Part shown: positions 1 through 8,831 of the stretch, in pieces
Layout of the letters: each line of letters starts with the position of its first letter
Numbering within the stretch: the first letter of the stretch is position 1
NCBI GenBank assembly: GCA_016207095.1
Contig: JACQQF010000042.1
Span: 1-64,000, forward strand
Reading direction: 5' to 3'
Origin: Candidatus Methylomirabilota bacterium
GTDB lineage: Bacteria; Methylomirabilota; Methylomirabilia; Methylomirabilales; Methylomirabilaceae
Length of the DNA: 64,000 nucleotides
Notes under the pieces: model-generated
The model's input: only the letters and a program-made list of their open reading frames with translations
What the model was told of the DNA's origin: nothing
Database searches by the model: none
Position numbers and translations under genes: made by a program

Positions 1-1044
1 GAAGGGGGACCGGGGTTCTGCCAGTTCGCCATCAATAACGCCTGTAACGCCGGTTGTGACTTCTGCAACTTCAATCTGGACAAGCTGCCCAGGAAAGACT
101 GGATCTTCGCCGGGCTGCCCGAGGCCAAGGACGCGATCGACATCCTGGGAAGGCACGGCGTCCGCTACCTTGTCATCACCGGCGGCGAGCCGATGCTCCA
201 CCGCCACCTCTTCGACATCATCCGACACGCGAAGGGCCGAGGGATGGTCGTCATCTTGGTCACCAATGGCTCCCGCCTTGACAGCGCGAACATCCACGCG
301 CTCAAGGAGAGCGGATTGTCGAGCATCCTGATCTCCATCGACGCCGCCTCGGTAAAGGAACACGAGGAGAATCGACGACTGCCCAAGGTCTGTGAGAAGA
401 TCAGGCAGGCGAACGGGCTGCTGAGGCAACTGAGGATTCAGAGTACCGCCTCGGTCACGATGAGCCGCCTCATCGACGACTACGCTCAGCTCCCTCCCTT
501 CTTGCGATCCCTCGGCTTCGATAACGTGACCTTCTCCTACCCCCTGACCACCCTTGGCTCGAGCTTTTTGGGTCACGCCAACTCTTCGCTCGTGAGCTAC
601 ACGACCGAGGAACTCCTGCACGTCTTCGACGAGGTGAAGAAGCTCAAGCGTCACATGCATGTCGTCAACCCGACCGCCTCGCTCGAAGAGATGCAGCGGT
701 TTCTCCGAAAAGAGCCCCAGCGCTTCGAATGCCTCGGCGGCTACAAGTATTTCTACCTCGACTGGAACTTTCTCCTCTGGCGGTGCCACTACTGGGAGGA
801 ACCGATCTGCTCGATATTTGACTTCGACGATTCGCGCCGCGTTCGGGACGGATGCACCAGGTGTATGATCGACTGCTACCGGGATGCCTCCGTCATGCAA
901 CATGTGGCCGTTTCGGTCAGCGACTCCGTCGCCCAGGCTCGACAGGGGATGTGGCGCAGCGCCGCCAGGAGTCTGTTCAATCGCAACAATCTCGCCTCCG
1001 TGAAGTCAGTCTTCGAGGGGCTAGGATGGATCAACCGGATTTGA
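1..1044 (+). CDS. Radical SAM protein, 5' end missing
   Basis: The reading frame is open from the first base of the window, so the true start lies upstream. Close to the left edge it encodes CNAGCDFC, a CX3CX2C radical SAM motif that binds the [4Fe-4S] cluster cleaving S-adenosylmethionine. This is followed by ITGGEP, the GGE motif that contacts the SAM amino group, and later by VTNGS and SILISIDA strands of the partial TIM barrel. The C-terminal part has further cysteines (ECLGG, WRCHYW, PICS, GCTRCMIDC), which suggest an auxiliary SPASM-like iron-sulfur site. The substrate cannot be told from the sequence. The next gene is a membrane glycosyltransferase, so a role in cell-surface or lipid chemistry is possible but unproven. 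Confidence 0.85.
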   Translation, partial: EGGPGFCQFAINNACNAGCDFCNFNLDKLPRKDWIFAGLPEAKDAIDILGRHGVRYLVITGGEPMLHRHLFDIIRHAKGRGMVVILVTNGSRLDSANIHALKESGLSSILISIDAASVKEHEENRRLPKVCEKIRQANGLLRQLRIQSTASVTMSRLIDDYAQLPPFLRSLGFDNVTFSYPLTTLGSSFLGHANSSLVSYTTEELLHVFDEVKKLKRHMHVVNPTASLEEMQRFLRKEPQRFECLGGYKYFYLDWNFLLWRCHYWEEPICSIFDFDDSRRVRDGCTRCMIDCYRDASVMQHVAVSVSDSVAQARQGMWRSAARSLFNRNNLASVKSVFEGLGWINRI

Positions 1045-1156
1045 AGGGAGACCCTGCCACCGCACTGTCCGCGAGCAATTCCACGCCGGCCAGTCGGCGC
1101 CCAGCCGCTTGATCAAGATCGTGAATCGATCTCCCTCCTCCCGCCCGCCCTTCGCG

Positions 1157-1252
1157 ATGCTCGATGCGCTAACTCACCCACTGTTGCTCATCGCCCTCGT
1201 CACGGCGGCTGCCGCTCCGTGGGGATGCACCTGGCGATCTGGGGCAGGCTGA
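1157..1252 (+). pseudogene. Fragment duplicating the 5' end of the CopD-like gene
   Basis: This stretch encodes MLDALTHPLLLIALVTAAA and then APWG before a stop. It nearly repeats the first 21 codons of the CopD-like gene at 3046. The DNA match is high over about 65 bases and then ends abruptly at the TGG codon. The remaining 10 codons are unrelated, and TGA follows. I read it as a relic of a duplicated or displaced gene start, with the glycosyltransferase gene now lying between the two copies. No ribosome binding site is evident, and a 31-residue product is unlikely to function. Confidence 0.6.
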
Positions 1253-1285
1253 AAGGCGCGCCGATTGAGATCGTCATTCCTTTAT

Positions 1286-2785
1286 ATGCGTAACCCCGCA
1301 GCGCTTTTTTGGACATTTGTCCTCTGCCACGGCATCGTTTGGACACTTACTCCAACTATAAGCCTGCCGAATGGGCTCCTCGACACCATGACGGTGCTCA
1401 GTTGGGGCAGTCATTGGCAATGGGGCTACGAGACGCATCCTCCCTTGGCGGCCTGGATTGCGGAGGTCTCTGCGCAGGTGACTGGCAAGGCTCTTTGGGG
1501 GGTGTATCTCTCGGGTCAACTTGTCATCTTGACCTGTTTCTGGGCGGTGTGGCGATTTGCACGTGATTTTGTGAGCCAGGAATACGCACTCCTGAGCGTA
1601 TTATTGCTTGAGGGCGTCTATTACTACAGTTACGAGACCCCCGCCTTTAACCACAACCTGGTACAGTTGGCGCTCTGGGCTTTGACCGTTCTCTGTCTGT
1701 GGCTCTCACTCAGCTCCGGGCGCATTGGCTATTGGCTGCTGTGTGGAGTGATGATCGGGCTTGGTTTTCTCAACAAATATGACATGATTTTTTTGCTTGT
1801 TCCATTTCTCGTTCTTATGCTGCTCAATGCTCAGGCGCGAAAACACCTTGGCAAACCAGGTCCTTACATTGCCGCGGTCGTTGCGGCAGCGGTCGTCGCG
1901 CCGCATGTATACTGGGTGCTCAAAAATGATTTTACGACAATTACCTACGCGCTGGCTCGTGCAACAAGTGGGAGAAGTAAAGGTCCTTTCCTCAATCACC
2001 TCGTTCATCCTCTCATATTCGCCTTCGGTCAGGCGCTGGTGCTTACGCCGGTGTTTATCATGATGGGCATGCTGGCCTCCAGGACACTAGTGAGAAAAGC
2101 GGAGGTCGCCGACCGAGGTCTTGCGCGAGAATTTCTCTTTACGGCAACACTTGGGCCGTTTCTGGCTTATCTCGTGGTTTCGGCAATCACGGGATTTTCC
2201 CTCACGATGCGATGGGGAACGCCATTGTGGTCCTTTGTCGGTGTTTTCATTCTCTATCATCTGCGACCCGCCTTAACCGACGCGGCCCTGCGTCGGTTTC
2301 GGTACGTCTTCTTAGGGTTTGCGGCCCTCTGGGTGATCACTTTCGTTGGTAATTATATCTTCGTCCCGGCGCTGACCGGACATGTCTGGCGTGGACATCT
2401 CCCCGGTCAGGCGATCGCCGATTACGTTACCACTCAGTGGGTCAGACGCTATGGAACCCCTTTGCCCATCGTCGGTGGAGACAGATGGTTAGCGGACAAT
2501 GTGGGTTTTTACTCGCCAGATCGTCCAGATGTGTACGCGGACCTAGATCCCAGGAAGAGCCCGTGGACGAATGACGAAGAGTTCAAACAGCGCGGGGGAG
2601 TCATCATCTGGACCTGGCACGCTCCCATAGATGGAACCGCCCTTCCGTATCGTTGGCGAACACGTTTTCCGGGCGCGTCCGTTCAGCCTGGGGCCTCCTT
2701 TGCCTGGCAAACCTCCGCAGCCATTCCGCCGTTGCAAATCGCATGGGCGCTTGTTCCGCCGGCTTCGTTTGGGTCTTCACCATAA
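1286..2785 (+). CDS. Membrane glycosyltransferase, PMT_2/GT39-like (ArnT-type fold)
   Basis: The product is a polytopic membrane protein of about 499 residues with roughly ten to twelve hydrophobic helices. The first periplasmic loop carries an acidic residue (LLDTMT) followed by W...GYETHPPLAAW, the pattern of the dolichyl-phosphate-mannose/ArnT-like PMT_2 family. These enzymes move sugars from polyprenyl-phosphate donors to lipids or proteins outside the membrane. A FLNKYD segment in a later loop also fits. ATG 1286 is preferred; a TTG at 1265 would add seven residues. A/T-rich codons (for example around 1780-1810) are commoner than in neighbouring genes. With the duplicated CopD start on both sides, this hints that the gene was inserted here. 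Donor and acceptor are unknown. Confidence 0.72.
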   Translation: MRNPAALFWTFVLCHGIVWTLTPTISLPNGLLDTMTVLSWGSHWQWGYETHPPLAAWIAEVSAQVTGKALWGVYLSGQLVILTCFWAVWRFARDFVSQEYALLSVLLLEGVYYYSYETPAFNHNLVQLALWALTVLCLWLSLSSGRIGYWLLCGVMIGLGFLNKYDMIFLLVPFLVLMLLNAQARKHLGKPGPYIAAVVAAAVVAPHVYWVLKNDFTTITYALARATSGRSKGPFLNHLVHPLIFAFGQALVLTPVFIMMGMLASRTLVRKAEVADRGLAREFLFTATLGPFLAYLVVSAITGFSLTMRWGTPLWSFVGVFILYHLRPALTDAALRRFRYVFLGFAALWVITFVGNYIFVPALTGHVWRGHLPGQAIADYVTTQWVRRYGTPLPIVGGDRWLADNVGFYSPDRPDVYADLDPRKSPWTNDEEFKQRGGVIIWTWHAPIDGTALPYRWRTRFPGASVQPGASFAWQTSAAIPPLQIAWALVPPASFGSSP

Positions 2786-3045
2786 CCGGTGAGATTCAAT
2801 CCCGTTGCCGCGATCTCATCTGATATTATCTTGCCTCCCGAGGCGCCTGAAATGTCTAAGATGTGCGAGCGCTACGTGCGTGATACGACGCGGGAGCCGA
2901 CGCCCGGTAGGCGGCCAGTGCGACTCAAAGCCGGGTCTCCTACCGCGCGGTGCCCAAGCAAGCAGGAGGCCGAACGGCTGGAGACCACACGATGTAGGCG
3001 TCACGCGAGCCGAGTGAACAGACCCGACACACACAACAGCCCGCC

Positions 3046-4722
3046 ATGCTCGATGCGCTGATTCGCCCGCTCTTGCTCATCGCCCTCGTGACGGCCGCCG
3101 CCGGTCCCTGGTTTGTCATTGCCGTCCTTCGCCCGGCCTTTGGCAGAAGCGGCCTCTCAACCGATGACCTCGACCCAATTGAGAGCCAAGTGGCCCGCGC
3201 TGGGATGACCGCCGCATGGATCGCCCTGGGCGCGAGCCTGCCCGAGCTCTATCTGCAGGTCGTGGATATCATGGGCGGCTCCATCTTGAGCGGGGTGGAG
3301 ACCCCCGTCGTCTGGCGACTGCTGACCCGGACAGCCACCGGCTGGGTGTGGATCGGCCGAACGGCCATGCTCGCGGCCCTGCTGTTCGCGCTCGGCACCC
3401 GTCGTGGGCTTGGTCGAACGGCGGGGCGCTCGCGGCCCTGGATCGGGATCCGCTGGTGGATCGCCCTAGCCCTGGCCGCAGCCGCGCTTGCCTCGCGCGC
3501 CCTCGCCAGCCACGCGTCGGCGTTGCCTTCGGGCTCTCCCACAGCCATAGCCGCCGACGCCCTGCATATTCTTTCCGCCGCCTCCTGGATTGGATTATTG
3601 ATCAATTTCCGCCTCCTGCTCAGCCAGCTACGCCACCTGGAGGCCGATACCGGACGCTCCATCCTCACGCCCATCGTCAACAGGATCACCCCGATCGCCC
3701 TCGCCAGCGCGGCGACTCTTGCCGCCACCGGCCTCTACAACGCGACGCGGAACCTGGATAGCCTGCACGCGGTCATTGCATCACCCTATGGCCTGACCCT
3801 GCTTGCAAAACTGCTCCTGCTGCTGCCGGTGCTCGCGGCCGGCTCGCTGAACTTCCTCGTGATCCGGCCCGCGCTGAAAGCCAGCCAGTCCTCGGAGAAG
3901 AGACCGCATGCGGATCGAGCCACCCCGGCGTACCGTCTCATGTCTCTGGTGGAGATCGAGGTCAGCGTTGGCGCGGCGATCCTGGGCCTGGCGGCCGTCC
4001 TGAGCGGCGTGCCGCCGGCCGTGGATGATCCGCATGGCACGCTCAGCGTGGCCAGGCTCTTCGACCTTTTCACCCCACGCCCGCCCCCTCTTTCCTCGCC
4101 AGGGCTGGGCGCTGGCCCCTGGCCCGCCCTCCAGCAAACGGCTGACGATTATGCCTACTCGGTCTTCAACCACACCTGGGCGGGGGCCGCCTTGATGCTG
4201 ATGGCGATCGGGTCGTTTCTGGAAGGGTGGCCGGGGCAGCGGTTCCGATGGGCGCGCGCCTGGCCGATAGTATTCGTCCTATTGGCGGCCTTCCTGTTCG
4301 TCCGGAACGACCCTGAGGCTTGGCCCTTCGGCCCCGTTGGATTCCTCGAGAGCATGCGCATCCCGGAGATGGTGCAGCACCGGCTTTCGGTCCTGTTACT
4401 CCTCGCCTTGGGATGGGTCGAGTATCTCGGCCGGAGCGGGCAGGTCGGGCAGTCGCGGTGGGCCTATATCTTTCCCACACTCTGCTTGGTGGGCGGCTTC
4501 ATGCTCCTCGGCCACAGTCACGACCTCGGCATCTCGGCCAGCGACACCCAGACGTACATCTATGTTCAGCATGCGGTCATGGGAACGCTTGCGCTTCTGG
4601 CCGGCCTGAGCCGGTGGTTCCAACTCCGACGAAATGAGGAGGGGCGGTGGTTGGGCCGTTTGTGGCCGCTGTTCGTCTTCTTACTCGGGCTCCAGATGTT
4701 CCTGTTCTATAAAGAGATGTAA
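3046..4722 (+). CDS. CopD-family copper resistance/transport membrane protein
   Basis: The protein has 558 residues and about twelve to thirteen predicted membrane helices. The N-terminal 330 residues resemble the CopD domain: helices near residues 5-25, 45-65, 105-120 and 135-155, conserved DALHILSAASWIG at about 167-180, and ATLAATGLYN at about 225-235. CopD-type proteins take part in copper uptake across the inner membrane. The C-terminal 190 residues form a second helical block with histidines (FNHTW, MVQHRLS, GHSHDLG, VQHAVMG) that could bind metal or heme; this part is longer than in classical CopD. No strong ribosome binding site is visible before ATG 3046. The first 21 codons are duplicated at 1157. 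Confidence 0.75.
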   Translation: MLDALIRPLLLIALVTAAAGPWFVIAVLRPAFGRSGLSTDDLDPIESQVARAGMTAAWIALGASLPELYLQVVDIMGGSILSGVETPVVWRLLTRTATGWVWIGRTAMLAALLFALGTRRGLGRTAGRSRPWIGIRWWIALALAAAALASRALASHASALPSGSPTAIAADALHILSAASWIGLLINFRLLLSQLRHLEADTGRSILTPIVNRITPIALASAATLAATGLYNATRNLDSLHAVIASPYGLTLLAKLLLLLPVLAAGSLNFLVIRPALKASQSSEKRPHADRATPAYRLMSLVEIEVSVGAAILGLAAVLSGVPPAVDDPHGTLSVARLFDLFTPRPPPLSSPGLGAGPWPALQQTADDYAYSVFNHTWAGAALMLMAIGSFLEGWPGQRFRWARAWPIVFVLLAAFLFVRNDPEAWPFGPVGFLESMRIPEMVQHRLSVLLLLALGWVEYLGRSGQVGQSRWAYIFPTLCLVGGFMLLGHSHDLGISASDTQTYIYVQHAVMGTLALLAGLSRWFQLRRNEEGRWLGRLWPLFVFLLGLQMFLFYKEM

Positions 4723-4733
4723 GGTCACGCGAT

Positions 4734-4770
4734 CCCTCTCCCCAACGGGGGAGAGGGTCAGGGTGAGGGG
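4734..4770. repeat. REP-like palindrome between CopD-like and HAD genes
   Basis: CCCTCTCCCC is followed by a four-base spacer (AACG) and GGGGAGAGGG, making a perfect 10-bp stem, then TCAGGGTGAGGGG. This form of extragenic palindrome is common in bacterial genomes. It lies 12 bases after the CopD-like stop and just before the HAD start, so it may also act as a transcript-end or mRNA-stability hairpin. I saw no second copy in the window. Confidence 0.7.
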
Positions 4771-4778
4771 AAGGATTG

Positions 4779-5450
4779 ATGGCCAGACGTCGGGTGAAGG
4801 GGATTGCCTTCGATATGTACGGCACCCTGGTGGATGTGGGGGCGGTCGCCGAGACGTGCAATGAGATCGCCCCTGATCCCATCGCCTTCAATGCGCACTG
4901 GCGTGCGAAGCAACTTGAGTACACGTTCCTCCTTAGCCTGATGGGGAGGTACCAGGATTTCTGGCGGGTGTCGGAGCAAGCCTTGGAGTTCACGACACGG
5001 CAATTCGGCCTCGACGTCAGCCCGGAGCAGCGGAGTCGCCTGATGGAGGCCTGGCTTCATCCGAGACCGTACCCCGAGGTGGCGACGGCGCTGTCGCGGC
5101 TGAAGGAGCGCTATGCGCTGGCCGTTCTCTCCAACGGCAGCCCAAAGATGCTGCGGACCGGGTTGGAGCGGACCCGCCTTCTGGAGCACTTCAGATGGGT
5201 GATCAGCGTGGATGCGATCAGACTCTACAAGCCGTCGCCGAGGGTCTATCAGCTTGCGGTGACCAAGATGAAGCTCGGAAAAGAGGAGATCCTCTTTGTC
5301 TCGTCTAACTCTTTCGACGTGGTGGGGGCCAAGAGCTTCGGGTTCAAGGTCTGTTGGATCAACCGGACGGGAGCGCCGCTGGACCCTCTCGGGCCCAAGC
5401 CTGACCTCGTGGTACGAACGATCGACGAGCTCAGCACGGAGCCGGAATAG
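4779..5450 (+). CDS. Haloacid dehalogenase, type II (HAD superfamily)
   Basis: The product is about 223 residues. It starts with GIAFDMYGTLVDV, HAD motif I, in which the first aspartate is the nucleophile. Motif II is LSNGS in the middle, followed by a conserved lysine in RLYKPSP (motif III). SSNSFDVVGAKSFGFKVCWINR is split across the region typical of L-2-haloacid dehalogenases, which hydrolyse the carbon-halogen bond of 2-haloacids. The substrate could equally be a small phosphate ester. ATG 4779 is chosen; a TTG directly before it gives the same frame. The gene follows a REP-like hairpin and has no obvious operon partner downstream. Confidence 0.85.
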   Translation: MARRRVKGIAFDMYGTLVDVGAVAETCNEIAPDPIAFNAHWRAKQLEYTFLLSLMGRYQDFWRVSEQALEFTTRQFGLDVSPEQRSRLMEAWLHPRPYPEVATALSRLKERYALAVLSNGSPKMLRTGLERTRLLEHFRWVISVDAIRLYKPSPRVYQLAVTKMKLGKEEILFVSSNSFDVVGAKSFGFKVCWINRTGAPLDPLGPKPDLVVRTIDELSTEPE

Positions 5451-5987
5451 TGGGACGTCCTCGTTGAAGGTGGCTGCGACGAGAACCCTGCAACCGGGCC
5501 ACTACCCGGAACTGAGATCACCGAAAGATGACACACCCGCTGTCCTGCCGAAGGTCGAGCAGGAGATCACGGCATAACCACACGAGCCGGATTCATTATC
5601 GTCGCCGGCCACCGACCGTCTAGTCCCTGTCGGAACTCCTTTCGGAAGTGTATCGGGACCTTTTCTATTTAACCGGCTGTCTGAAACCCTGCGTGGGTAG
5701 CTCGTGCCGTTCCAACTACTTACGCCAAAAAGGGTGAGGCTGGGGACAGCGATGATTCCTAGCAGGACACCTGTCGGCGATTAGTGCCGTTCCAACTTTT
5801 TGGGCAAAACGACATCTCTTGGCGATTAGCCGAAACGAGTTAGAACGGCATGAGCCACAACAAGGTGGAACGGCACTAGCGGTTCACTTGGGATCCTCCC
5901 CTCTGCCCCGGGCCCGCGCATCTCTGGATCGCCCCATCGGCCGGCAGAGGGGGAGGCTGGTCACGGCATCCGATGAGGAGACAAGGC
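5451..5987. other. Intergenic region of 537 bases
   Basis: No convincing gene is seen between the HAD gene and the DUF4139 gene. The centre, 5704-5880, is a nested pair of interspersed elements described separately. A ribosome binding site (GAGGAGACAAGGC) sits just before ATG 5988. The rest, 5451-5703, shows only short shadow frames. Confidence 0.6.
5704..5880 (+). repeat. R1 element copy A, interrupted by a second R1 copy
   Basis: The outer element starts GTGCCGTTCCAACTACTTACG at 5704 (first 20 bases shown in the family) and ends with GGTGGAACGGCAC before 5880. Its two ends are inverted repeats. Between about 5783 and 5849 lies a second, shorter element with the same start (GTGCCGTTCCAACT) and a related end (AGTTAGAACGGCAT). 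It breaks the outer copy after GGCGATTA. Comparison with the uninterrupted copies at 24618 and 55489 shows where the inner one entered. There is no transposase, so the elements must be moved in trans. Confidence 0.8.
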
Positions 5988-8054
5988 ATGAAACGTTTGG
6001 TTTGGCTGTTGAATGCGGTATTGCTGGTATCCATTGGCCTGGTCGCATCGGCTCAGGAACCTGCAAGTAAAGCTCCCCCCAAGGCGGCGTCCCCCCAGGC
6101 GCTGCCACTCACTGAGGTCGTGCTGTATTCCAGTGGTGTCGGCTACTTCCAGCGCGACGGGTCCATCGAGGGCCGGGGCGATGTAGAGCTGCGCTTCAAG
6201 GCGGACAACATCAACGATCTGCTCAAAAGCATGATTGTCCAGGACTTCGACGGCGGGCAGGTTACGACCGTGACCTACGACTCCCGCGACCCGATCACCA
6301 AGACGCTCAAGGGCTTTGCGGTGGACCTGACGACGCACCCCGGCCTGGGCCAACTGCTCGAGCAAATCCGTGGCGAGCGGATCGAGGTGGCCGCGCCGAA
6401 CCCCGTCCGCGGCGTGATCGTGGGTGTCGAGAAGAAACGAGAGAAGGTTGGCGACAAAGAGACAGCAGAGGTGGAGCACCTGACGCTCTTCACCACCGAG
6501 GGGCTCCGCTCCATCCCCTTGAACCTGGTCCAGCGGATCCAGATCGGCAACGAGCGCCTCAAGGCCGAGCTCCAGCAGGCGCTCGAGGTCTTGGCATCGA
6601 GCCACGACCTGCAGAAGAAGGCCGTGAAGCTCGAGTTCGACGGCCAAGGCCGCCGGCGCGTCCGAGTCGGCTACATCGTTGAGACGCCCGTCTGGAAGAC
6701 CAGCTATCGCCTCGCGCTCTCCGAGACCAAGCGGCCATTCCTGCAGGGGTGGGCGATCGTCGAGAACACCACCGACGAGGACTGGGCGAACGTGAGGTTG
6801 TCGCTGATTTCGGGCCGGCCGATCTCATTCCGGATGGACCTATACGAGCCACTCTATACCAAACGGCCGCTTGTCGTCTCCGAGCTGCATGAGTCGCTGC
6901 GGCCGCAGGTGTACGGACAGGCGATGGCGGAGGAGCGTGAGACGCCTCAGGAGGTCAGCGCGACGGAGCGAGGACCGGCGATGGCGCGCCTAATGGCCAA
7001 ACGAGCGATGGCGCCCAAGCCCTCGCCGGCACCGCCTCAACGCCCGGCCGAAGTCGAGCTGCAAGAAGGGGTCACCACGATCGCGCAGGCGACAGAGGCG
7101 GGCGAGCTGTTCCAATACACGATCGACAGACCGGTCTCGCTGGCGCGACAGAAATCGGCCTTGCTGCCCATTGTCACCGAGGAGATCGAGGGCACGAAGC
7201 TCTCGATCTACAACGAGCGGGTGCATGCCAAACATCCCCTGAACGGCTTTCGGCTGAAGAACTCCACACCTCTGCACCTGTTGCAGGGGCCGATCACCGT
7301 CTTCGATGGCGGCATCTATGCCGGGGATGCCAGGATAGAGGACCTTCCACCCGGCCAGGAGCGAATCATCAGCTATGCGCTTGACCTGAAGACCGACGTG
7401 GTTCCTCAATCCTCAAACGGCCGAGAGGATGTGGTCGCAGCCAGCCTGCGCAAGGGGACCCTGCTCGTCACCCGCAAGGCGGTCGAGGAGAAGACCTACC
7501 AGGTGACCAACAGGGACCAGAAGCCGAAGGTCGTGCTGATCGAGCACCCCTTCCGGTCGGACCGGCGGCTCGTCGCGCCAGCCGAAACCGCTGAGCTGAC
7601 GCGTGACGTGTATCGTTTCAACGTTCCCGTCGATGCCGGACGCGGAGCCCGATTGACCGTGCGCGAGGAGAAACAGCTCCAGGAAACTCTCCGGCTCATC
7701 GACTCGGGCCCCGAGACGATTGGGTTCTACGTGCAGGCCAAGCAGATCAGCCCCAGGGTGAAAGAGGCCCTCCAAAAGGTCGTCACCTTCCGCAACCGGG
7801 TTGATCAGACGGCTGCTCAGCGCGGTCGGCTCGAGCAGCGGATCAAAGAGATTACTCAAGAGCAGGCGCGCATCCGCGAAAACATGGCCCGACTGGCGCC
7901 GAACTCGGAACTGTATAACCGCTACGTGAGCAAGCTCGACCAGCAAGAGACCGAGATCGAGAAACTGCGCAAGGAGATCGAGGGCCTCAAGGCCACGGAG
8001 GACAGGCAGAAGCGAGAGCTGAACGACTACCTGCTGGCGCTGAACATCGATTGA
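5988..8054 (+). CDS. Secreted DUF4139 domain protein
   Basis: The product has 688 residues. An N-terminal signal peptide (RLVWLLNAVLLVSIGLVASAQ) marks it for export, and the rest appears periplasmic or surface-bound. The middle contains the DUF4139 pattern: VGYIVETPVWKTSYRL, then WAIVENTTDEDW and VRLSLISGRP. A C-terminal segment of about 100 residues is rich in E, K, R and Q and probably forms a coiled coil (from about residue 590). ATG 5988 is used because GAGGAG lies nine bases upstream; an earlier in-frame codon at 5973 would spoil the signal peptide. The biochemical role of DUF4139 proteins is not established. Other envelope genes follow on the same strand. Confidence 0.8.
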   Translation: MKRLVWLLNAVLLVSIGLVASAQEPASKAPPKAASPQALPLTEVVLYSSGVGYFQRDGSIEGRGDVELRFKADNINDLLKSMIVQDFDGGQVTTVTYDSRDPITKTLKGFAVDLTTHPGLGQLLEQIRGERIEVAAPNPVRGVIVGVEKKREKVGDKETAEVEHLTLFTTEGLRSIPLNLVQRIQIGNERLKAELQQALEVLASSHDLQKKAVKLEFDGQGRRRVRVGYIVETPVWKTSYRLALSETKRPFLQGWAIVENTTDEDWANVRLSLISGRPISFRMDLYEPLYTKRPLVVSELHESLRPQVYGQAMAEERETPQEVSATERGPAMARLMAKRAMAPKPSPAPPQRPAEVELQEGVTTIAQATEAGELFQYTIDRPVSLARQKSALLPIVTEEIEGTKLSIYNERVHAKHPLNGFRLKNSTPLHLLQGPITVFDGGIYAGDARIEDLPPGQERIISYALDLKTDVVPQSSNGREDVVAASLRKGTLLVTRKAVEEKTYQVTNRDQKPKVVLIEHPFRSDRRLVAPAETAELTRDVYRFNVPVDAGRGARLTVREEKQLQETLRLIDSGPETIGFYVQAKQISPRVKEALQKVVTFRNRVDQTAAQRGRLEQRIKEITQEQARIRENMARLAPNSELYNRYVSKLDQQETEIEKLRKEIEGLKATEDRQKRELNDYLLALNID

Positions 8055-8067
8055 CCGATTCGGAAGG

Positions 8068-8286
8068 AGGGTTATTGGGCTCCCGGCTGTCATCGCAGAC
8101 TTTGACGAGGCAATCGAGCTCAATCCTACGTACGCTCGGGCCTACGGGGACAGAGGTATCACGGGACTCGTCCAGGGCAAGGATGCCGAGGCGCAGCAGG
8201 ACTTCGCGCGGTGCTTCGACCTGGACCCCGGCATAAGGACGGCGCTCATCGAGAAGGCGAGGGCGAAACATGTGGGGAAGCCGTGA
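8068..8286 (+). pseudogene. Tetratricopeptide-repeat gene fragment
   Basis: From about 8086 the frame encodes AVIADFDEAIELNPTYARAY, then GDRGITGLVQGKDAEAQQDF and DLDPG, ending at TGA 8284-8286. This is one TPR motif plus part of another, with the usual FDEAIELNP and A-helix/B-helix spacing. No ATG, GTG or TTG start exists in the frame between the preceding stop and the TPR. A ribosome-binding-like AAGGAGG is followed only by GTT ATT. I therefore call it the 3' remnant of a TPR protein gene. Confidence 0.65.
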
Positions 8287-8294
8287 CATTAACT

Positions 8295-8323
8295 TTGACT
8301 CGAAATTGATTCTGTGATAGGTT
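8295..8323 (+). promoter_or_regulatory. Candidate sigma70 promoter for the envelope lipoprotein genes
   Basis: TTGACT at 8295-8300 and TAGGTT at 8318-8323 are separated by 17 bases. The pair lies about 100 bases before the start at 8426. A hairpin (CGCAGCC...GGCTGCG) lies in the predicted leader. This is a pattern match only. Confidence 0.4.
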
Positions 8324-8425
8324 CAACCGGTCTGTGTGGGCAATTCGCGAAAGAGTGCCGCGGGAGGGGTCGCAGCCGTTGAGGCTGCGGGATCATAAAG
8401 TATAGTGAAACGAGGGGGGGACGCG

Positions 8426-8785
8426 ATGAGGAAACACCGTGGTAGGGTTCGGGTGTCCTTCGCCATTGTCCTGATGAGTATTGCGGTAACGACGTGGAGT
8501 TGTAGCTGGGGGGTGCATCTGTGGCCCGAGCGGTACGATTGGGTGACGGGGGAACGGACCGCCCCGACCGCCGTAAGAGCGGCCAAGACAGCCCTGGCCG
8601 AGGCGAAGGCGGCGGGCGCGGAGAACGTCAAGGCTGCCCGCTATCCGTTTGCCAAGGCGAAGGAGTATCTCATCATCGCCGAACATGAGCTAGCAGGGCG
8701 GGACTACGCAGCCGCAGAGACGACGGCTGGAATCGCCAAGAAGGCGGCCGAGGAGGCGAAGGCGATCGCGCAGCGTGGCGGATAG
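8426..8785 (+). CDS. DUF4398-like small envelope protein
   Basis: The product has 119 residues. A basic, hydrophobic N-terminus (KHRGRVRVSFAIVLMSIAV) ends near TTWSCS, a possible signal peptide with a weak lipobox. The mature part is alanine-, lysine- and glutamate-rich and helical (ALAEAKAAGAENVKAARYPF), resembling DUF4398 lipoproteins. The phrase LAEAKAAGAE recurs in the following Pal gene, and the DNA there is nearly identical. ATG 8426 is preferred over GTG 8405 because GAGGGGGGG lies just upstream. The function is unknown; a role in organising the outer membrane is inferred from the Pal neighbour. Confidence 0.65.
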   Translation: MRKHRGRVRVSFAIVLMSIAVTTWSCSWGVHLWPERYDWVTGERTAPTAVRAAKTALAEAKAAGAENVKAARYPFAKAKEYLIIAEHELAGRDYAAAETTAGIAKKAAEEAKAIAQRGG

Positions 8786-8831
8786 GGACAAGTCGAGCTG
8801 GCCGATTGTGCGAACAGGAGGGAGTTCGAAC

